The position numbers and the translations under genes are program-made. The notes below the pieces were generated by a model that saw nothing but the letters and a program-made list of their open reading frames with translations, did not search any database and was not told where the DNA came from. Positions 8,822-17,794 of a stretch of 64,000 nt of DNA are shown here, piece by piece (within the stretch, counting starts at the first letter, position 1; the number at the start of each line of letters is the position of its first letter). The DNA lies in the NCBI GenBank assembly GCA_025980765.1, contig JAICXB010000017.1, forward strand, positions 1 through 64,000. The letters are read 5' to 3'. The DNA comes from Terriglobales bacterium (GTDB lineage Bacteria > Acidobacteriota > Terriglobia > Terriglobales > Acidobacteriaceae).

Positions 8822-10153
8822 TCAATAGCATTCATCCAGCACCTCAATCACGTGTTTCACTGGCAAATTCAGGCCGGCGCGATCCATGCCGGCGCGCAAC
8901 TGCAGCATGCATCCGACATTTGCGGTGACCACCAGTTCCGCCGATGTGCTGCTCACATCGTTCATCTTTGCATCGAGAATCTTCATCGAGAGCTCATTTT
9001 GGGTCACGTTGTAGCTGCCGGCGCTGCCGCAGCATTGGTCGGAGTGCGGCATCTCTTCCAGTTCGATGCCCACGGCCCGAAGCAGTTCGCGGGGAGGGTT
9101 GCGGATTCGCTGTCCGTGCGCGAGGTGACATGGATCCTGGTAGGTGGCCTTGAGCTTCATCTGGCGCTCCGGTGGACGCAGCCCGATACTACTTAGAAAT
9201 TCCGTAACATCTTTCACTTTCTCCGCGAAGCGCTCCGCATCGGAGCATTGGCCATCTTCGCGCAAGAGATCCCCATATTCCTTCAGCGTCGATCCGCAAC
9301 CGGCGGCATTGGTGACCACTGCATCGAAGCGGTCATCGAGCATGGCCGCGATGTTCTGCCGCGCCAGCGCGCGAGCCTCATCGCGAAAACCCGCATGGGC
9401 CTGCAGTGCCCCACAGCAGTTTTGGCCTGCGGGCACGCAGACTTCGATCCCGTTCTTTGTGAGAACCCGGACCGTCGCTTCGTTCAGCGCGGAAAACGCG
9501 ACACTGGCAATACATCCGGCATGAAAGGCTACGCGAGCCCGCCGCTCGCCCGATGCGGGAAATACTTGGCCAAATTGCTCAAAGAAAAAGCGGTCATCCA
9601 CACGCGGCTGCAGGCGGTCGAGTTCGGCCATGCCAATCAGCTTCAGAGCGCCGCAGTGCTGGGCCAGCGATTGCAATCCGGAACGCTGATAAAAGCGCAG
9701 CAGAGTTGCAATCTGGGAAAGGCGCTTGCGATCTCCGAGCACATGGCGATAGAAGAAGCTGCGGATCTGCCGAGCCAGCCATGGCCGCTGATAATGCTGT
9801 TCGATTTGCGCGCGAGCACGTTCGACTATGTGCCCGTACTGCACACCGGAGGGACAAGCACTTTCACAGGCACGACAATCAAGACAGCGATCGATGTGAG
9901 TAACAAACGATTCCGCAATTGGCAGCCGTCCGGCATCGACCTGCAGCACCTGATAGATGCGGCCACGCGGAGAATCCATCTCCATGCCCAGAACGCGATA
10001 CGTCGGGCAGTGATTGAGGCAAAGGCCGCAATGCACGCAGGTTGCGTAGAGCTCCCAGGTTGGGCGGTCCGGTCCGGCAAAATTCGATTCGCCCATCTGC
10101 AGGGAATGACCGTGCTCTTCTGCAGTTTGGATCGCGCTGTCCTGATGGCTCAT
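8822..10153 (-). CDS. glcF: Glycolate oxidase iron-sulfur subunit
   Basis: Electron-transfer subunit of the membrane-associated glycolate dehydrogenase GlcDEF. Two 4Fe-4S motifs are visible: CVHCGLCLNHCPTYRV (about residues 38-53) and CLDCRACESACPSGV (about 89-103). Two CCG domains follow, with NCCGALQAHAG and DQCCGSAGSYN. Length 443 is typical. Its start overlaps the stop of glcE by four bases, so it is the last gene of a glcD-glcE-glcF operon read leftward. Confidence 0.92.
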   Translation of the reverse strand: MSHQDSAIQTAEEHGHSLQMGESNFAGPDRPTWELYATCVHCGLCLNHCPTYRVLGMEMDSPRGRIYQVLQVDAGRLPIAESFVTHIDRCLDCRACESACPSGVQYGHIVERARAQIEQHYQRPWLARQIRSFFYRHVLGDRKRLSQIATLLRFYQRSGLQSLAQHCGALKLIGMAELDRLQPRVDDRFFFEQFGQVFPASGERRARVAFHAGCIASVAFSALNEATVRVLTKNGIEVCVPAGQNCCGALQAHAGFRDEARALARQNIAAMLDDRFDAVVTNAAGCGSTLKEYGDLLREDGQCSDAERFAEKVKDVTEFLSSIGLRPPERQMKLKATYQDPCHLAHGQRIRNPPRELLRAVGIELEEMPHSDQCCGSAGSYNVTQNELSMKILDAKMNDVSSTSAELVVTANVGCMLQLRAGMDRAGLNLPVKHVIEVLDECY

Positions 10154-11520
10154 TCAACCAGGAATCTACCACGGTTGAGAATGTTATTTGGATCGAAAGC
10201 GCGTTTGATTTTCCGCATCAGCGCAATGTCGGAGGGAGTGGAGCCCCAGAGATCGAATTGTGGCTTGGCTTCAAGAGGACAACGCATCACCACGGCTGAG
10301 GCCCCTCGCGACAGCCGCGAGCGGAAATGGGAAGCGGCGCTGGCAAACTGCGTAGCTCCGGGCGGATCGACGGCAAGCGGAAGAAAAGCTATGACAAGGG
10401 TTCCCACTGTAACGCGAGCAATGGTTGAGGCCACGAAGTTATAGTCGGTTGCGGCGCCCTGAGCTGCCTCGATCACGTTCTGCGATTCCGCTAACGGAGC
10501 GCTCACGTGAAAGATCATTCCATTTCGGTGTCGCTCGATCGCTGTTGCTTCGAAGCCAGCAACAGCCCGCCAGAAGGCCATCTGCTCCGCTTCAGTCAAA
10601 TCGCGCGGAGAAGCGAAAGCAAGCTCCTTGCGGCAGCGCGCCAACAGGCGATCACTGCCGGCGAAGCGGAGCGCCAGCATCCAACGTTTCTTTTGCTGCG
10701 AAGGCGCTTCAGGAGCCCAACTGTCTGGATCTCTCGGAGCTCTGTTCGTAAGGTATTCCGATGCAGTTGGATTGATCAGTTCGGCGGAAATCGGCGCCAG
10801 TGGCGAGCGAAGCAGCCAGTCCCGCACCTGGATCGCTTGGGCAACCGAATCGAATTCGGTGATGAATGTGGCGGTTTGCTGAGCAAGCGGGAAAAGTTTG
10901 AAATTGGCGGAGACGATTACGCCCAGAGTTCCGAAGCTGCCGATCATCAGCTTCATCAGGTCATAACCAGCAACGTTCTTTACCACGCGACCGCCACCCC
11001 GGCCTTTCACGCCGTCTCCGGTAACGAAATTCACGCCAATGCAGAAATCACGCGGCGCGCCAAAGCCGGCCCGCAGAGGACCACTTTCGTTGGCGGCCAA
11101 AGCGCCTCCGATCGTGGCTCCTGCCGGCGCTTCCAGCGCGAGCAATTGCCTGTGCTGCGCGCAGGCGGTGCTGACTGAATCCACCCTCGCCCCACTCTGC
11201 ACTGCAATAGTGAGATCGCCGGGATCGTAGTTTTCGATTTTGTCGAGCCGTTCCGTCGAGAGCACGATGTCGATCCTCTCGATCGTTTGGCCAACCTGTT
11301 GCCGCGTCCCTCCGCCGAAGGAAACGACTGTCCAGTTCTGTTCGTTGGCAATCTTGAGGAGAGCGGGAATCTGTTCTGCGCTGCCGGGTCGAGCAACGGC
11401 AGTCGGAAGAACTCCATCGATCGAGTAGCGTTGCAAATCGGAGACGAAAACCGCTTCGGGCCCGAGAAGCTGTTCTAACTGCGGCACGATGTCGTGCCGA
11501 ATGGAAATTCCGGAGCTCAC
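10150..11520 (-). CDS. glcE: Glycolate oxidase FAD-binding subunit GlcE
   Basis: Second flavin-domain subunit of glycolate dehydrogenase. The 456-residue chain shows the FAD_binding_4 (PCMH-type) pattern: VARPGSAEQIPALLKIANEQ, VVSFGGGTRQQVG, GATIGGALAANESGPLRAGFG and GRGGGRVVKNVAGYDLMKLMIGSFGTLG. The C-terminal CPLEAKPQFDLWGSTPSDIALMRKIKRAFDPNNILNRGRF is characteristic of GlcE. It overlaps both glcD (four bases) and glcF (four bases), indicating coupled translation. Confidence 0.9.
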   Translation of the reverse strand: MSSGISIRHDIVPQLEQLLGPEAVFVSDLQRYSIDGVLPTAVARPGSAEQIPALLKIANEQNWTVVSFGGGTRQQVGQTIERIDIVLSTERLDKIENYDPGDLTIAVQSGARVDSVSTACAQHRQLLALEAPAGATIGGALAANESGPLRAGFGAPRDFCIGVNFVTGDGVKGRGGGRVVKNVAGYDLMKLMIGSFGTLGVIVSANFKLFPLAQQTATFITEFDSVAQAIQVRDWLLRSPLAPISAELINPTASEYLTNRAPRDPDSWAPEAPSQQKKRWMLALRFAGSDRLLARCRKELAFASPRDLTEAEQMAFWRAVAGFEATAIERHRNGMIFHVSAPLAESQNVIEAAQGAATDYNFVASTIARVTVGTLVIAFLPLAVDPPGATQFASAASHFRSRLSRGASAVVMRCPLEAKPQFDLWGSTPSDIALMRKIKRAFDPNNILNRGRFLVE

Positions 11521-12971
11521 CGCAACTCCGCCCCCGAGGCCACGGGTGCGTCGAGGCTGGCATGGCCCGGCATCACGGTTTCACGGCAGGTGCGTATGGA
11601 GGGCAAGAGTTTCTGCGGGTTCAGTACCGAATCGGGATTGAAGCACTTACGGAGACGGGCCATTACTTCGAGTTCCGAATCGGAGAACAGGCTCGACATC
11701 AGGTCCTGCTTTTCCATACCGACTCCGTGTTCCCCGGTAATCGAGCCACCCACGGAAATGCAGAATTCCAGGATCTCGCGACCGGCTTCCAGGGTGCGTC
11801 GGGTTTGCTGCTCGTCGCGCGCGTCAAAGAGAATGAGTGGATGGAGATTGCCGTCTCCGGCATGAAAGATGTTCCCGATGGTGAGCGAATGCTTTTTGCC
11901 GACCTCTTCGATCTTGCGCAGTGTTTCCGGGACGCGGGTGCGGGGGATAACGCCGTCCTGCACGTAATAAGAAGGAGAGACGCGGCCGATGGCTCCGAAT
12001 GCGGTCTTCCGGCCTTTCCACAGAAGCTGGCGCTCGTTCTCGTCTTTGGCCCGGCGCACCTCGCGAGCGCCGGCGCGGCGGCAAACTGCGGAGACGATCT
12101 CCGCCTGCTCGTCAACGGCTTCGCGCAGACCTTCTAGCTCGATCAAGAGCACGGCAGCCGAATCCAGTGGGTATCCGGCATGAACGTAGGCTTCCACGGC
12201 GCGCAGCGTCCAGCCATCGAGCATCTCGATGGCCGCGGGAGTGATGCCTTCAGTGGTGAGAGCGACGACGGTATTGGCGGCGTCCTGTACGTCGTCATAG
12301 ATGGACAGCAGGGTCGCTACCGATTCGGGAAGCCGGCAGATTTTCACCGTGATGGCAGTGGCGATGCCGAACGTGCCCTCTGATCCGACGAAAACTCCGG
12401 GGAGGTCGTAACCCGCAGCATTTGCCGATTTGCTACCGAGCTGTGCAATCCGGCCATCTGGCAGCACGACTTCAATGCCGGTCACGTGATTGACAGTGAC
12501 GCCGCTTACCAGAGTATGCGGTCCGCCGGAATTCTCCGCGACGTTGCCGCCAATGGTGCAGGCCTTCTGGCTCGAAGGATCGGGAGCAAAATAAAATCCC
12601 TGCGGCGCGAGGGCGGCGCTGAGGTCGAGATTCACCACTCCCGGCTGCACGGTGGCGCGAAGGTTCGCGACATCGATCTCCAGGATGCGGTTCATGCGGG
12701 CCAGGGAGAGCACGATACCGCCCCGTCGAGCAATCGCGCCTCCACTTAGGCCAGTTCCGGCGCCACGGGGGATTACTGAGAGTTGCTCGCTGCAGGCCAG
12801 CTTCATAATTGCGGAGACCTGCTCGGTATTCTGAGGAAACACCACGAAGTTCGGCATTCCTCGCGCTAGTGAGCCGTCATACTCGTACAGCATGAGGTCT
12901 TCGGCGCGATCCAGAACAGAATCGCGCCCGACGATCTTTTTTAACTTGCTCGCGATTCCGAAGGAGAACAT
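11517..12971 (-). CDS. glcD: Glycolate oxidase catalytic FAD subunit GlcD
   Basis: Oxidises glycolate (and D-lactate-like 2-hydroxyacids) to glyoxylate. FAD motifs are PNFVVFPQNTEQVSAIMKLA, VIPRGAGTGLSGGAIA, IGGNVAENSGGPHTL and GYDLPGVFVGSEGTFGIAT; the oxidase C-terminal domain ends with CFNPDSVLNPQKLLP, and GNIFHAGDGNLHPLILFD carries active-site histidines. The open frame extends to 13127, but the extra 52 residues are unlike the family. ATG 12971 (MFSFGIASKLKKIVGRDSVL) gives 484 residues, the usual length; ATG 12998 is the alternative. Neither has a strong ribosome site. First gene of the glc operon. Confidence 0.9.
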   Translation of the reverse strand: MFSFGIASKLKKIVGRDSVLDRAEDLMLYEYDGSLARGMPNFVVFPQNTEQVSAIMKLACSEQLSVIPRGAGTGLSGGAIARRGGIVLSLARMNRILEIDVANLRATVQPGVVNLDLSAALAPQGFYFAPDPSSQKACTIGGNVAENSGGPHTLVSGVTVNHVTGIEVVLPDGRIAQLGSKSANAAGYDLPGVFVGSEGTFGIATAITVKICRLPESVATLLSIYDDVQDAANTVVALTTEGITPAAIEMLDGWTLRAVEAYVHAGYPLDSAAVLLIELEGLREAVDEQAEIVSAVCRRAGAREVRRAKDENERQLLWKGRKTAFGAIGRVSPSYYVQDGVIPRTRVPETLRKIEEVGKKHSLTIGNIFHAGDGNLHPLILFDARDEQQTRRTLEAGREILEFCISVGGSITGEHGVGMEKQDLMSSLFSDSELEVMARLRKCFNPDSVLNPQKLLPSIRTCRETVMPGHASLDAPVASGAELR

Positions 12972-13233
12972 AGGTGGGAATTGGTGGGATTTTATCATCG
13001 CTGCCAGTGGCGATATAAGCGGTCGGCGACACAGGGGTGACACAAACCATCCATCGACGTTCGCCAAGAGCACAGAGCGAATGTGCGAGGTCGCACAAGG
13101 GTCCTGGTTCGGCATCTTCCAGGCCAAGTGCTCCGATCCGAAGGATCCTCGGCTTTGCGGGGCGGGGTAACCCGGGGCTCCGTAATGCTGCTTGCAAATG
13201 CGAGCAGCTTACATTGCATCCAAAGAAGTGCCG

Positions 13234-14304
13234 ATGAAGATTTTCGACGATCGTGCTGCCCGCGTGCTGCTCACATCCGTCCTGTTCGGATTGGGATTGT
13301 TGTTTCTGTGGATGGCCTGGCGCACGATCATTGCTTTTATCTTCGCCATCTTCTTCGCCTATCTGTTGGAGGCACCGATTTGCGCCATGCAAAGGCGCCT
13401 TCGACTCTCGCGCGGGATCTCCATTGCCGCAGCTTACGTTGCTTTGTTCCTGCTCATTGGAGCGTTGCTGGCTCTGGCTGCGCCTCGGGTGATGAGGGAT
13501 ACCGCGACCTTCGTGCACCAATTGCCATCATTGACGGAAAACCTGAAATCCGGCCAGATTGCCTACCAGGTTGGCGGGCAGCGGGGGTGGAGCGTGGAAA
13601 CTCAGCAGCGGCTGCAGAGTTTTATCGTCTCCCATCGCGATGAAATTATCGGCATCAGTTCCGGATTCCTCTCCCGTGCGGCGGTATTGGCAAAAAATTC
13701 ATGGTGGCTGCTGCTGATACCCATACTGGCGGTTTTTTTCCTGAAGGACGGTCCCACTATGGGCCGCGACCTGATCGAATCCGTGCGCGGCGCACGCAAT
13801 CGTCGCGCTGTTTCTTTCGCTGCCAGTGAGATGAGTGAGATGCTGGGCCACTATATTCGCGCCCAACTCTTGCTGGCCGTGCTGGCGATGTTTGTGCTTA
13901 CGCTGGCATTGTGGATCTTCCGCATGCCATACGCCTTTGTGCTGGGGCCCGCGGCCGGCGCCCTCGAATTTATTCCGGTAGTTGGACCGATTATTGGCGG
14001 CGCTCTGGTGCTCGGCGTAGGCTTCCTCGCCAACTACACTCATCTGCTGTGGGTGCTTCTGTTTCTGTTGCTCTGGCGCGGTACCCAGGATTATGTGAAT
14101 TCGCCGAAAATTATGGGTGGAAAACTCGAGATGCACCCGCTGGCAGTGCTGTTCGGCGTACTCGCCGGAGCCGAGGTCGCGGGGGTCATTGGCGTCTTCC
14201 TTTCGGTTCCTGTATTGGCTGCCTTGCGCATCTTGTGGCGCACGTGGCGCATGCTCAAGAGTTCCCCGGATGAAGCAGCGGCGGATATTGTGCGCGTGGC
14301 TTGA
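13234..14304 (+). CDS. AI-2E family transporter (UPF0118 permease)
   Basis: Polytopic inner-membrane protein of 356 residues. Several hydrophobic segments are evident near residues 9-45, 60-80, 145-160, 195-260 and 270-340. The conserved C-terminal block GTQDYVNSPKIMGGKLEMHPLAVLFGVLAGAEVAGVIGVF and the motif GPAAGALEFIPVVGPIIGG identify the family. Members export autoinducer-like or small molecules, or act as Na+/H+ antiporters; function here is unknown. ATG 13234 is chosen over 13192 because MKIFDDRAARVLL is the normal family opening. Confidence 0.85.
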   Translation: MKIFDDRAARVLLTSVLFGLGLLFLWMAWRTIIAFIFAIFFAYLLEAPICAMQRRLRLSRGISIAAAYVALFLLIGALLALAAPRVMRDTATFVHQLPSLTENLKSGQIAYQVGGQRGWSVETQQRLQSFIVSHRDEIIGISSGFLSRAAVLAKNSWWLLLIPILAVFFLKDGPTMGRDLIESVRGARNRRAVSFAASEMSEMLGHYIRAQLLLAVLAMFVLTLALWIFRMPYAFVLGPAAGALEFIPVVGPIIGGALVLGVGFLANYTHLLWVLLFLLLWRGTQDYVNSPKIMGGKLEMHPLAVLFGVLAGAEVAGVIGVFLSVPVLAALRILWRTWRMLKSSPDEAAADIVRVA

Positions 14305-14453
14305 CCTCCGTCGTGCCTTATCAGTTTCCGTCTCGTTAGCGGCGATTCGGGTGCCCGCAGCTCTGACGAGAAATGATGATGAGAATTCATAAAACAGCGC
14401 CCGCCGCTACCGCAGCGGGTTCTGCTTTTGGTGCAGAGAACAGTGAGATGGAG

Positions 14454-14681
14454 TTATGCCAGTCGTGGGAGCCGACCCGATTCCGGGGTGTGACTGCGGA
14501 TCCAGGCCGCTACCGGCGTGCGCAGGATAAAATGCATGCGAATGTCTTCGTGATCCAGGGTCCGCCATTCTCCACCGTTGACTCGGAACTGCACCATACC
14601 GTCCAGCATGCGGTAATCGTTATACGTGTCAGGAAACTCCAGCCGGAGCGTTGGCAGATAGGCATCCATCGGGGTACCCAA
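14454..14681 (-). CDS. Small hypothetical protein
   Basis: A 75-residue frame (MGTPMDAYLPTLRLEFPDTY...) rich in aromatic and acidic residues, read in the same direction as the DUF58 gene and starting 54 bases after its stop. The composition is protein-like and different from the shadow frames over it. I do not recognise a family. The ribosome site is weak. It may be the last gene of the DedA-DUF58 transcript. Confidence 0.5.
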   Translation of the reverse strand: MGTPMDAYLPTLRLEFPDTYNDYRMLDGMVQFRVNGGEWRTLDHEDIRMHFILRTPVAAWIRSHTPESGRLPRLA

Positions 14682-14735
14682 TTGGATGCAGCTGAGAAAG
14701 CGACGAGAGCTGCTGGGCCGAGTTGCTGCCGACGT

Positions 14736-16121
14736 TCAGCGTTTTTCGCCAATAAAGATGAAGTAAGAGTTGGTCCAAAGCTGGGTGGGAATGGATCCCC
14801 GCTGCCGCGCGGTGATAATGAGGTTGTAGGCGTTCCCGCTAGATAGACTTTCCAGCACCAGCGGCTCAGCAGGCTCGATTACCGCCAGGTACCGCAAGAA
14901 ACCCAGCGCATCCTGCGGGCCAGCAAATCCGGGAGCACAGAAGCTTAAGTCAGTGGACCCATCGGCAAAATGCCAGGCCAGCGATGCGCCCAATCGAACC
15001 GACGCCTCGTAAGCATCCTCGCTCACGCATCCCGGAGCGGGATTATCAAAAACGATCCTCAATTTGCGTTCATCTTCTCGAGTAAATTCGCGCACCATCA
15101 CTGTCTGCGCTCGCGCCGTGGCTTTCCAATCGATGTGGCGGGCCGGATCTCCGGCAGAAAATTCGCGAAGACGGTAAAGATCGTAGCCGCGTCCGGCAAC
15201 GAACACTTCGAATTCTCCGCGCAGCGCCGGCAGGATCGTGAGGAACTCCTCTGTGGGCTCGACTGCGGGTAAGACAATCAATTCGCGCTCAAAAGGCACG
15301 ATCCTGGTCTTGGTTAGAAACGAGAATGGAAACCGGGTGGCCAGGCCGAGTCCATTCTGCACGTAGCGGCCTCGCCGCAAAAAATTCAGTTCCACTGCGG
15401 CGGATTCTGAGCGCTGACGTCCCAAATAGGGAAAGTAGACTGGATGACCTAAGATGGCCGGCTCGCTGCGCCGGGGAGCCAGCGGCCGAAGTTGAAGGTC
15501 AGGGATGCGAAACCATTGTCGCTCCGGTGGCCGGAAGGGCGGAATTCCCAATGTTGCCGGCTGCCACTTCCATTTGCGTCGGGCTGGCGGCTTTTGTGGA
15601 ACCACGCTCACCGAGAATGAGGGTATCCGCCCCTGATTGCGAAGGTACACGGTGCTGATGAAAGGCTTGCCCGCAAATACGTGCTCGGGAATGACGACGT
15701 CGAGCTTCAATCCAAGCAGAACAACAGTGGAGGCAATGCCCGACACCAGCACCGCCGCCAGCATCGCCGCCACGACAATGAACAGCAGGTTATTGCCGGT
15801 GTTAAGCGCGGCGATTGCGATGATCATTACCACCGCGAGATAAACCAGGCCTTCGCGGGTGAGGTCGTATCGCACCGCGACGCGCACGCGCTCCAACGCA
15901 ACCCGTTTTGCCAAGTAGGGAACTGTGGTAAGACCGACAATACCAGCGGTAAGCAGCGCGAGCGATGCGGTAATCGCTGTTCCCCAGAGATTCCCCTCAT
16001 CGCGAAAGCTGGAGGACAAAATCGCGAATCCAAACGAGAAGACGAGCCCAAGCAGCGCAATGAAAAACCGCAGCCAGGCTTCGCGATCTATTTCTCCGAG
16101 GAATTTAGTGATACGCGACAA
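14736..16121 (-). CDS. DUF58 domain-containing membrane protein
   Basis: DUF58 proteins usually partner MoxR ATPases and carry a vWA-like domain. Two pairs of transmembrane segments lie near residues 14-65 and 85-135. The DUF58 signature is visible as EFEVFVAGRGYDLYRLREFS followed by GDPARHIDWKATARAQTVMVREF and RKLRIVFDNPAPG. The frame runs up to 16268, which would overlap the DedA-like gene by 97 bases. TTG 16121 has AGGA eight bases upstream and gives 461 residues, so it is preferred. No MoxR gene is next to it. Confidence 0.82.
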   Translation of the reverse strand: MSRITKFLGEIDREAWLRFFIALLGLVFSFGFAILSSSFRDEGNLWGTAITASLALLTAGIVGLTTVPYLAKRVALERVRVAVRYDLTREGLVYLAVVMIIAIAALNTGNNLLFIVVAAMLAAVLVSGIASTVVLLGLKLDVVIPEHVFAGKPFISTVYLRNQGRIPSFSVSVVPQKPPARRKWKWQPATLGIPPFRPPERQWFRIPDLQLRPLAPRRSEPAILGHPVYFPYLGRQRSESAAVELNFLRRGRYVQNGLGLATRFPFSFLTKTRIVPFERELIVLPAVEPTEEFLTILPALRGEFEVFVAGRGYDLYRLREFSAGDPARHIDWKATARAQTVMVREFTREDERKLRIVFDNPAPGCVSEDAYEASVRLGASLAWHFADGSTDLSFCAPGFAGPQDALGFLRYLAVIEPAEPLVLESLSSGNAYNLIITARQRGSIPTQLWTNSYFIFIGEKR

Positions 16122-16171
16122 ATGGGTGCATCCTGGCAGAGAGGGGACATGCCGGATCTCTATCAACGAAT

Positions 16172-16624
16172 TTAGCCGGTTCTTCTCTTCCTCCACAAGA
16201 CTAGCGCGCCTAAAAGCACGAGAACGGCAATGGTTACATCGACGATCTGGAGCCGGGTCAAGAGCCATCGCCAGCGGCTACCAAAGAAGTATCCCAGCGA
16301 CGCGATGACTGAAACCCACACTGCAGCGCCGAGGAAATTGAAAGTAAAGAACTGCTTCCAGGGCATCTTGAGGACGCCTGCCATCGGGCCGGCAATGATG
16401 CGCATGCCAAAAAGAAACCGCGCGAAAAAGATCGTTAACGAGCCGTAGCGGCGAAAAAAGCGCTCGCCGCGCTCCAGATGCTCCTGCGAAACGTGAAAGA
16501 ACCTGCGTTGCAGCGTGGTTTCTCCCGGAACGGGAATGCCGGCATTCTCCAGTAGCAGCACCGCCGCCACAGTCCAGTAGCCGTACTCCACGAAGTACCA
16601 GCGCAGCAGCTCGAAGGGGTGCAT
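16172..16624 (-). CDS. DedA-family membrane protein with internal deletion
   Basis: DedA (SNARE-associated, VTT) proteins act in membrane lipid handling. The N-terminal helix and motif LLLENAGIPVPGETTL (to about residue 37) are followed directly by RRFFHVSQEHLERGERFFRRYG, then the conserved FFARFLFGMRIIAGPMAGVLKMPWKQFFTFNFLGAAVWV and a last helix. In normal members about 45 residues, including the GxxxGDxxGYxxGR segment, separate ETTL from the FFHVS-type helix. They are missing here in frame, so the protein is 150 instead of about 200 residues. Probably non-functional or altered. Confidence 0.75.
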   Translation of the reverse strand: MHPFELLRWYFVEYGYWTVAAVLLLENAGIPVPGETTLQRRFFHVSQEHLERGERFFRRYGSLTIFFARFLFGMRIIAGPMAGVLKMPWKQFFTFNFLGAAVWVSVIASLGYFFGSRWRWLLTRLQIVDVTIAVLVLLGALVLWRKRRTG

Positions 16625-16626
16625 GG

Positions 16627-16722
16627 AATGAAGAATTGGGTAATTGGGTATTTTGCAGTTGAACGGCAGAAGGCTGCGTTTTTCAATTACACAATTACAA
16701 ATTGCTCAATTACCAACATTTT
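16627..16722. repeat. AATTGGGTAATT / AATTACACAATTAC inverted repeat
   Basis: GAATTGGGTAATTGGGTA (16630-) pairs imperfectly with TCAATTACACAATTACAAATTGCTCAATTACC to the right. The same short AATTACCCAATTAC words recur between ftsA and ftsZ (27117-27222), so it is another dispersed family. It lies in the short gap between the hydrolase gene and the DedA-like gene on the minus strand. Confidence 0.55.
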
Positions 16723-17563
16723 TTCCGCCTCGCAAATAGCGCAACAGGACGGCATTAAACTCCTCCGGCATCTCCTCGTATGGCAAATGGCCCAGTCCTT
16801 TGATGATCGCCATCTCTGCGCCGAGGGCTTCCTTGAGTTTCAGTCCAGAGTCGAGTTCGACTACCCGGTCACAGTCGCCCCAGATGAGCAGGGTTGGCAC
16901 TCTTGAGATGCCGGGCAGCTTCTCGCGCAGGGCCTCAATATCGGCAGCGAGGGTCTTCAGGATCGCCAGAATGAATTTAGCGGTGCCGCGCTGGCGCAGG
17001 GGTCGCGCATAGCCGATGCCCGTGCCTGCAGCCATGCGGCTGCCATCGGCATACATGCGGCCGATACCGTAGTTCCACGCGCGAGCCGGGAGAAACGGCA
17101 CACAGCGCATGAAAACTCCGCCGAGGAAGCTCAGATAAAACCTCAGTACTCGCTCGTATTGTCCGGCGAATGGATTGGCCGGCGAGATCAGCACCATGCG
17201 ACGCAGGCGATGCGGAGCCAACGCCGCCATTTGCATGACGACAGAACCTCCGTAGGAGCTGCCCACGATGTCGGCCGAAGCGAGCCCGGCAATATCCATG
17301 AACTGAGTCAAGCGATGAGCGGTGGCGCTCAATGAGGCATCCAGCCCGCGTACCCGGACGGAATATCCGAGATTCGCCAAATCTGGCGCGTACACGCGAA
17401 AGTGGCGGGCAAGCTCGGCAAAATTCAATCGCCATGAGAACGAGGATGCGGCAACTCCGTGGACCAGCACCAGCGGAGGCCCGCTACCACCGGCCAAATA
17501 CCGCATCCGGGCGCCCACGACATCTGCCCAGAGCTCTTCCGCGCCGGAAAAAACTGGCCTCAA
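16706..17563 (-). CDS. Alpha/beta hydrolase
   Basis: Serine hydrolase of the alpha/beta fold. From the TTG at 17563 it has 285 residues: oxyanion HG motif LVLVHGVAASSFSWRLNF, nucleophile elbow VGSSYGGSVVMQMA, acid IWGDCDRVVELD and catalytic His in KGLGHLPYEEMPEEFN. AGAGGA lies five bases before the TTG. The frame continues to an ATG at 17635, but those 24 residues are encoded by a palindromic repeat (TGAGAGACGCGGCATGCCGC region, about 17593-17622) and are unlikely to be native. Substrate unknown. Confidence 0.82.
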   Translation of the reverse strand: MRPVFSGAEELWADVVGARMRYLAGGSGPPLVLVHGVAASSFSWRLNFAELARHFRVYAPDLANLGYSVRVRGLDASLSATAHRLTQFMDIAGLASADIVGSSYGGSVVMQMAALAPHRLRRMVLISPANPFAGQYERVLRFYLSFLGGVFMRCVPFLPARAWNYGIGRMYADGSRMAAGTGIGYARPLRQRGTAKFILAILKTLAADIEALREKLPGISRVPTLLIWGDCDRVVELDSGLKLKEALGAEMAIIKGLGHLPYEEMPEEFNAVLLRYLRGGKNVGN

Positions 17564-17690
17564 GCAGGTCCTCTTACACGGGCGAATTTCTGCGTGAGAG
17601 ACGCGGCATGCCGCATCTCTCACAACGTCAGGCAACTCTGTTCCAGCAGCTTACGTCCAAGTTCCTGTATCGCCTCTGTCGCTTCTGTTT

Positions 17691-17725
17691 GGGGAGCCCG
17701 CAATCTGCGGACTCCCCGTTTTTTT
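17691..17725 (+). terminator. Hairpin with T-run
   Basis: GGGGAG-C-CCGCA, loop ATC, TGCGG-A-CTCCCC, then GTTTTTTT: a 12-bp stem with one C/A mismatch followed by seven T on the plus strand. No plus-strand gene ends here. It lies between the minus-strand GGT stop and the hydrolase start, and may act as a barrier to plus-strand transcripts or be a bidirectional hairpin. Confidence 0.55.
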
Positions 17726-17794
17726 GGTGCAGCGCTTGCGATGCCGGTGGACCCATCCGCTACCGCGGATGGTACTGACGAGTTGCCCACGCGT

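Noticed and set aside
9248-10444. 398-codon plus-strand frame over glcF/glcE
   Set aside because: Antisense to two clear iron-sulfur and flavin subunits.
12877-13521. 214-codon minus-strand frame upstream of glcD
   Set aside because: It overlaps the glcD start and the AI-2E gene and has no recognisable motif.
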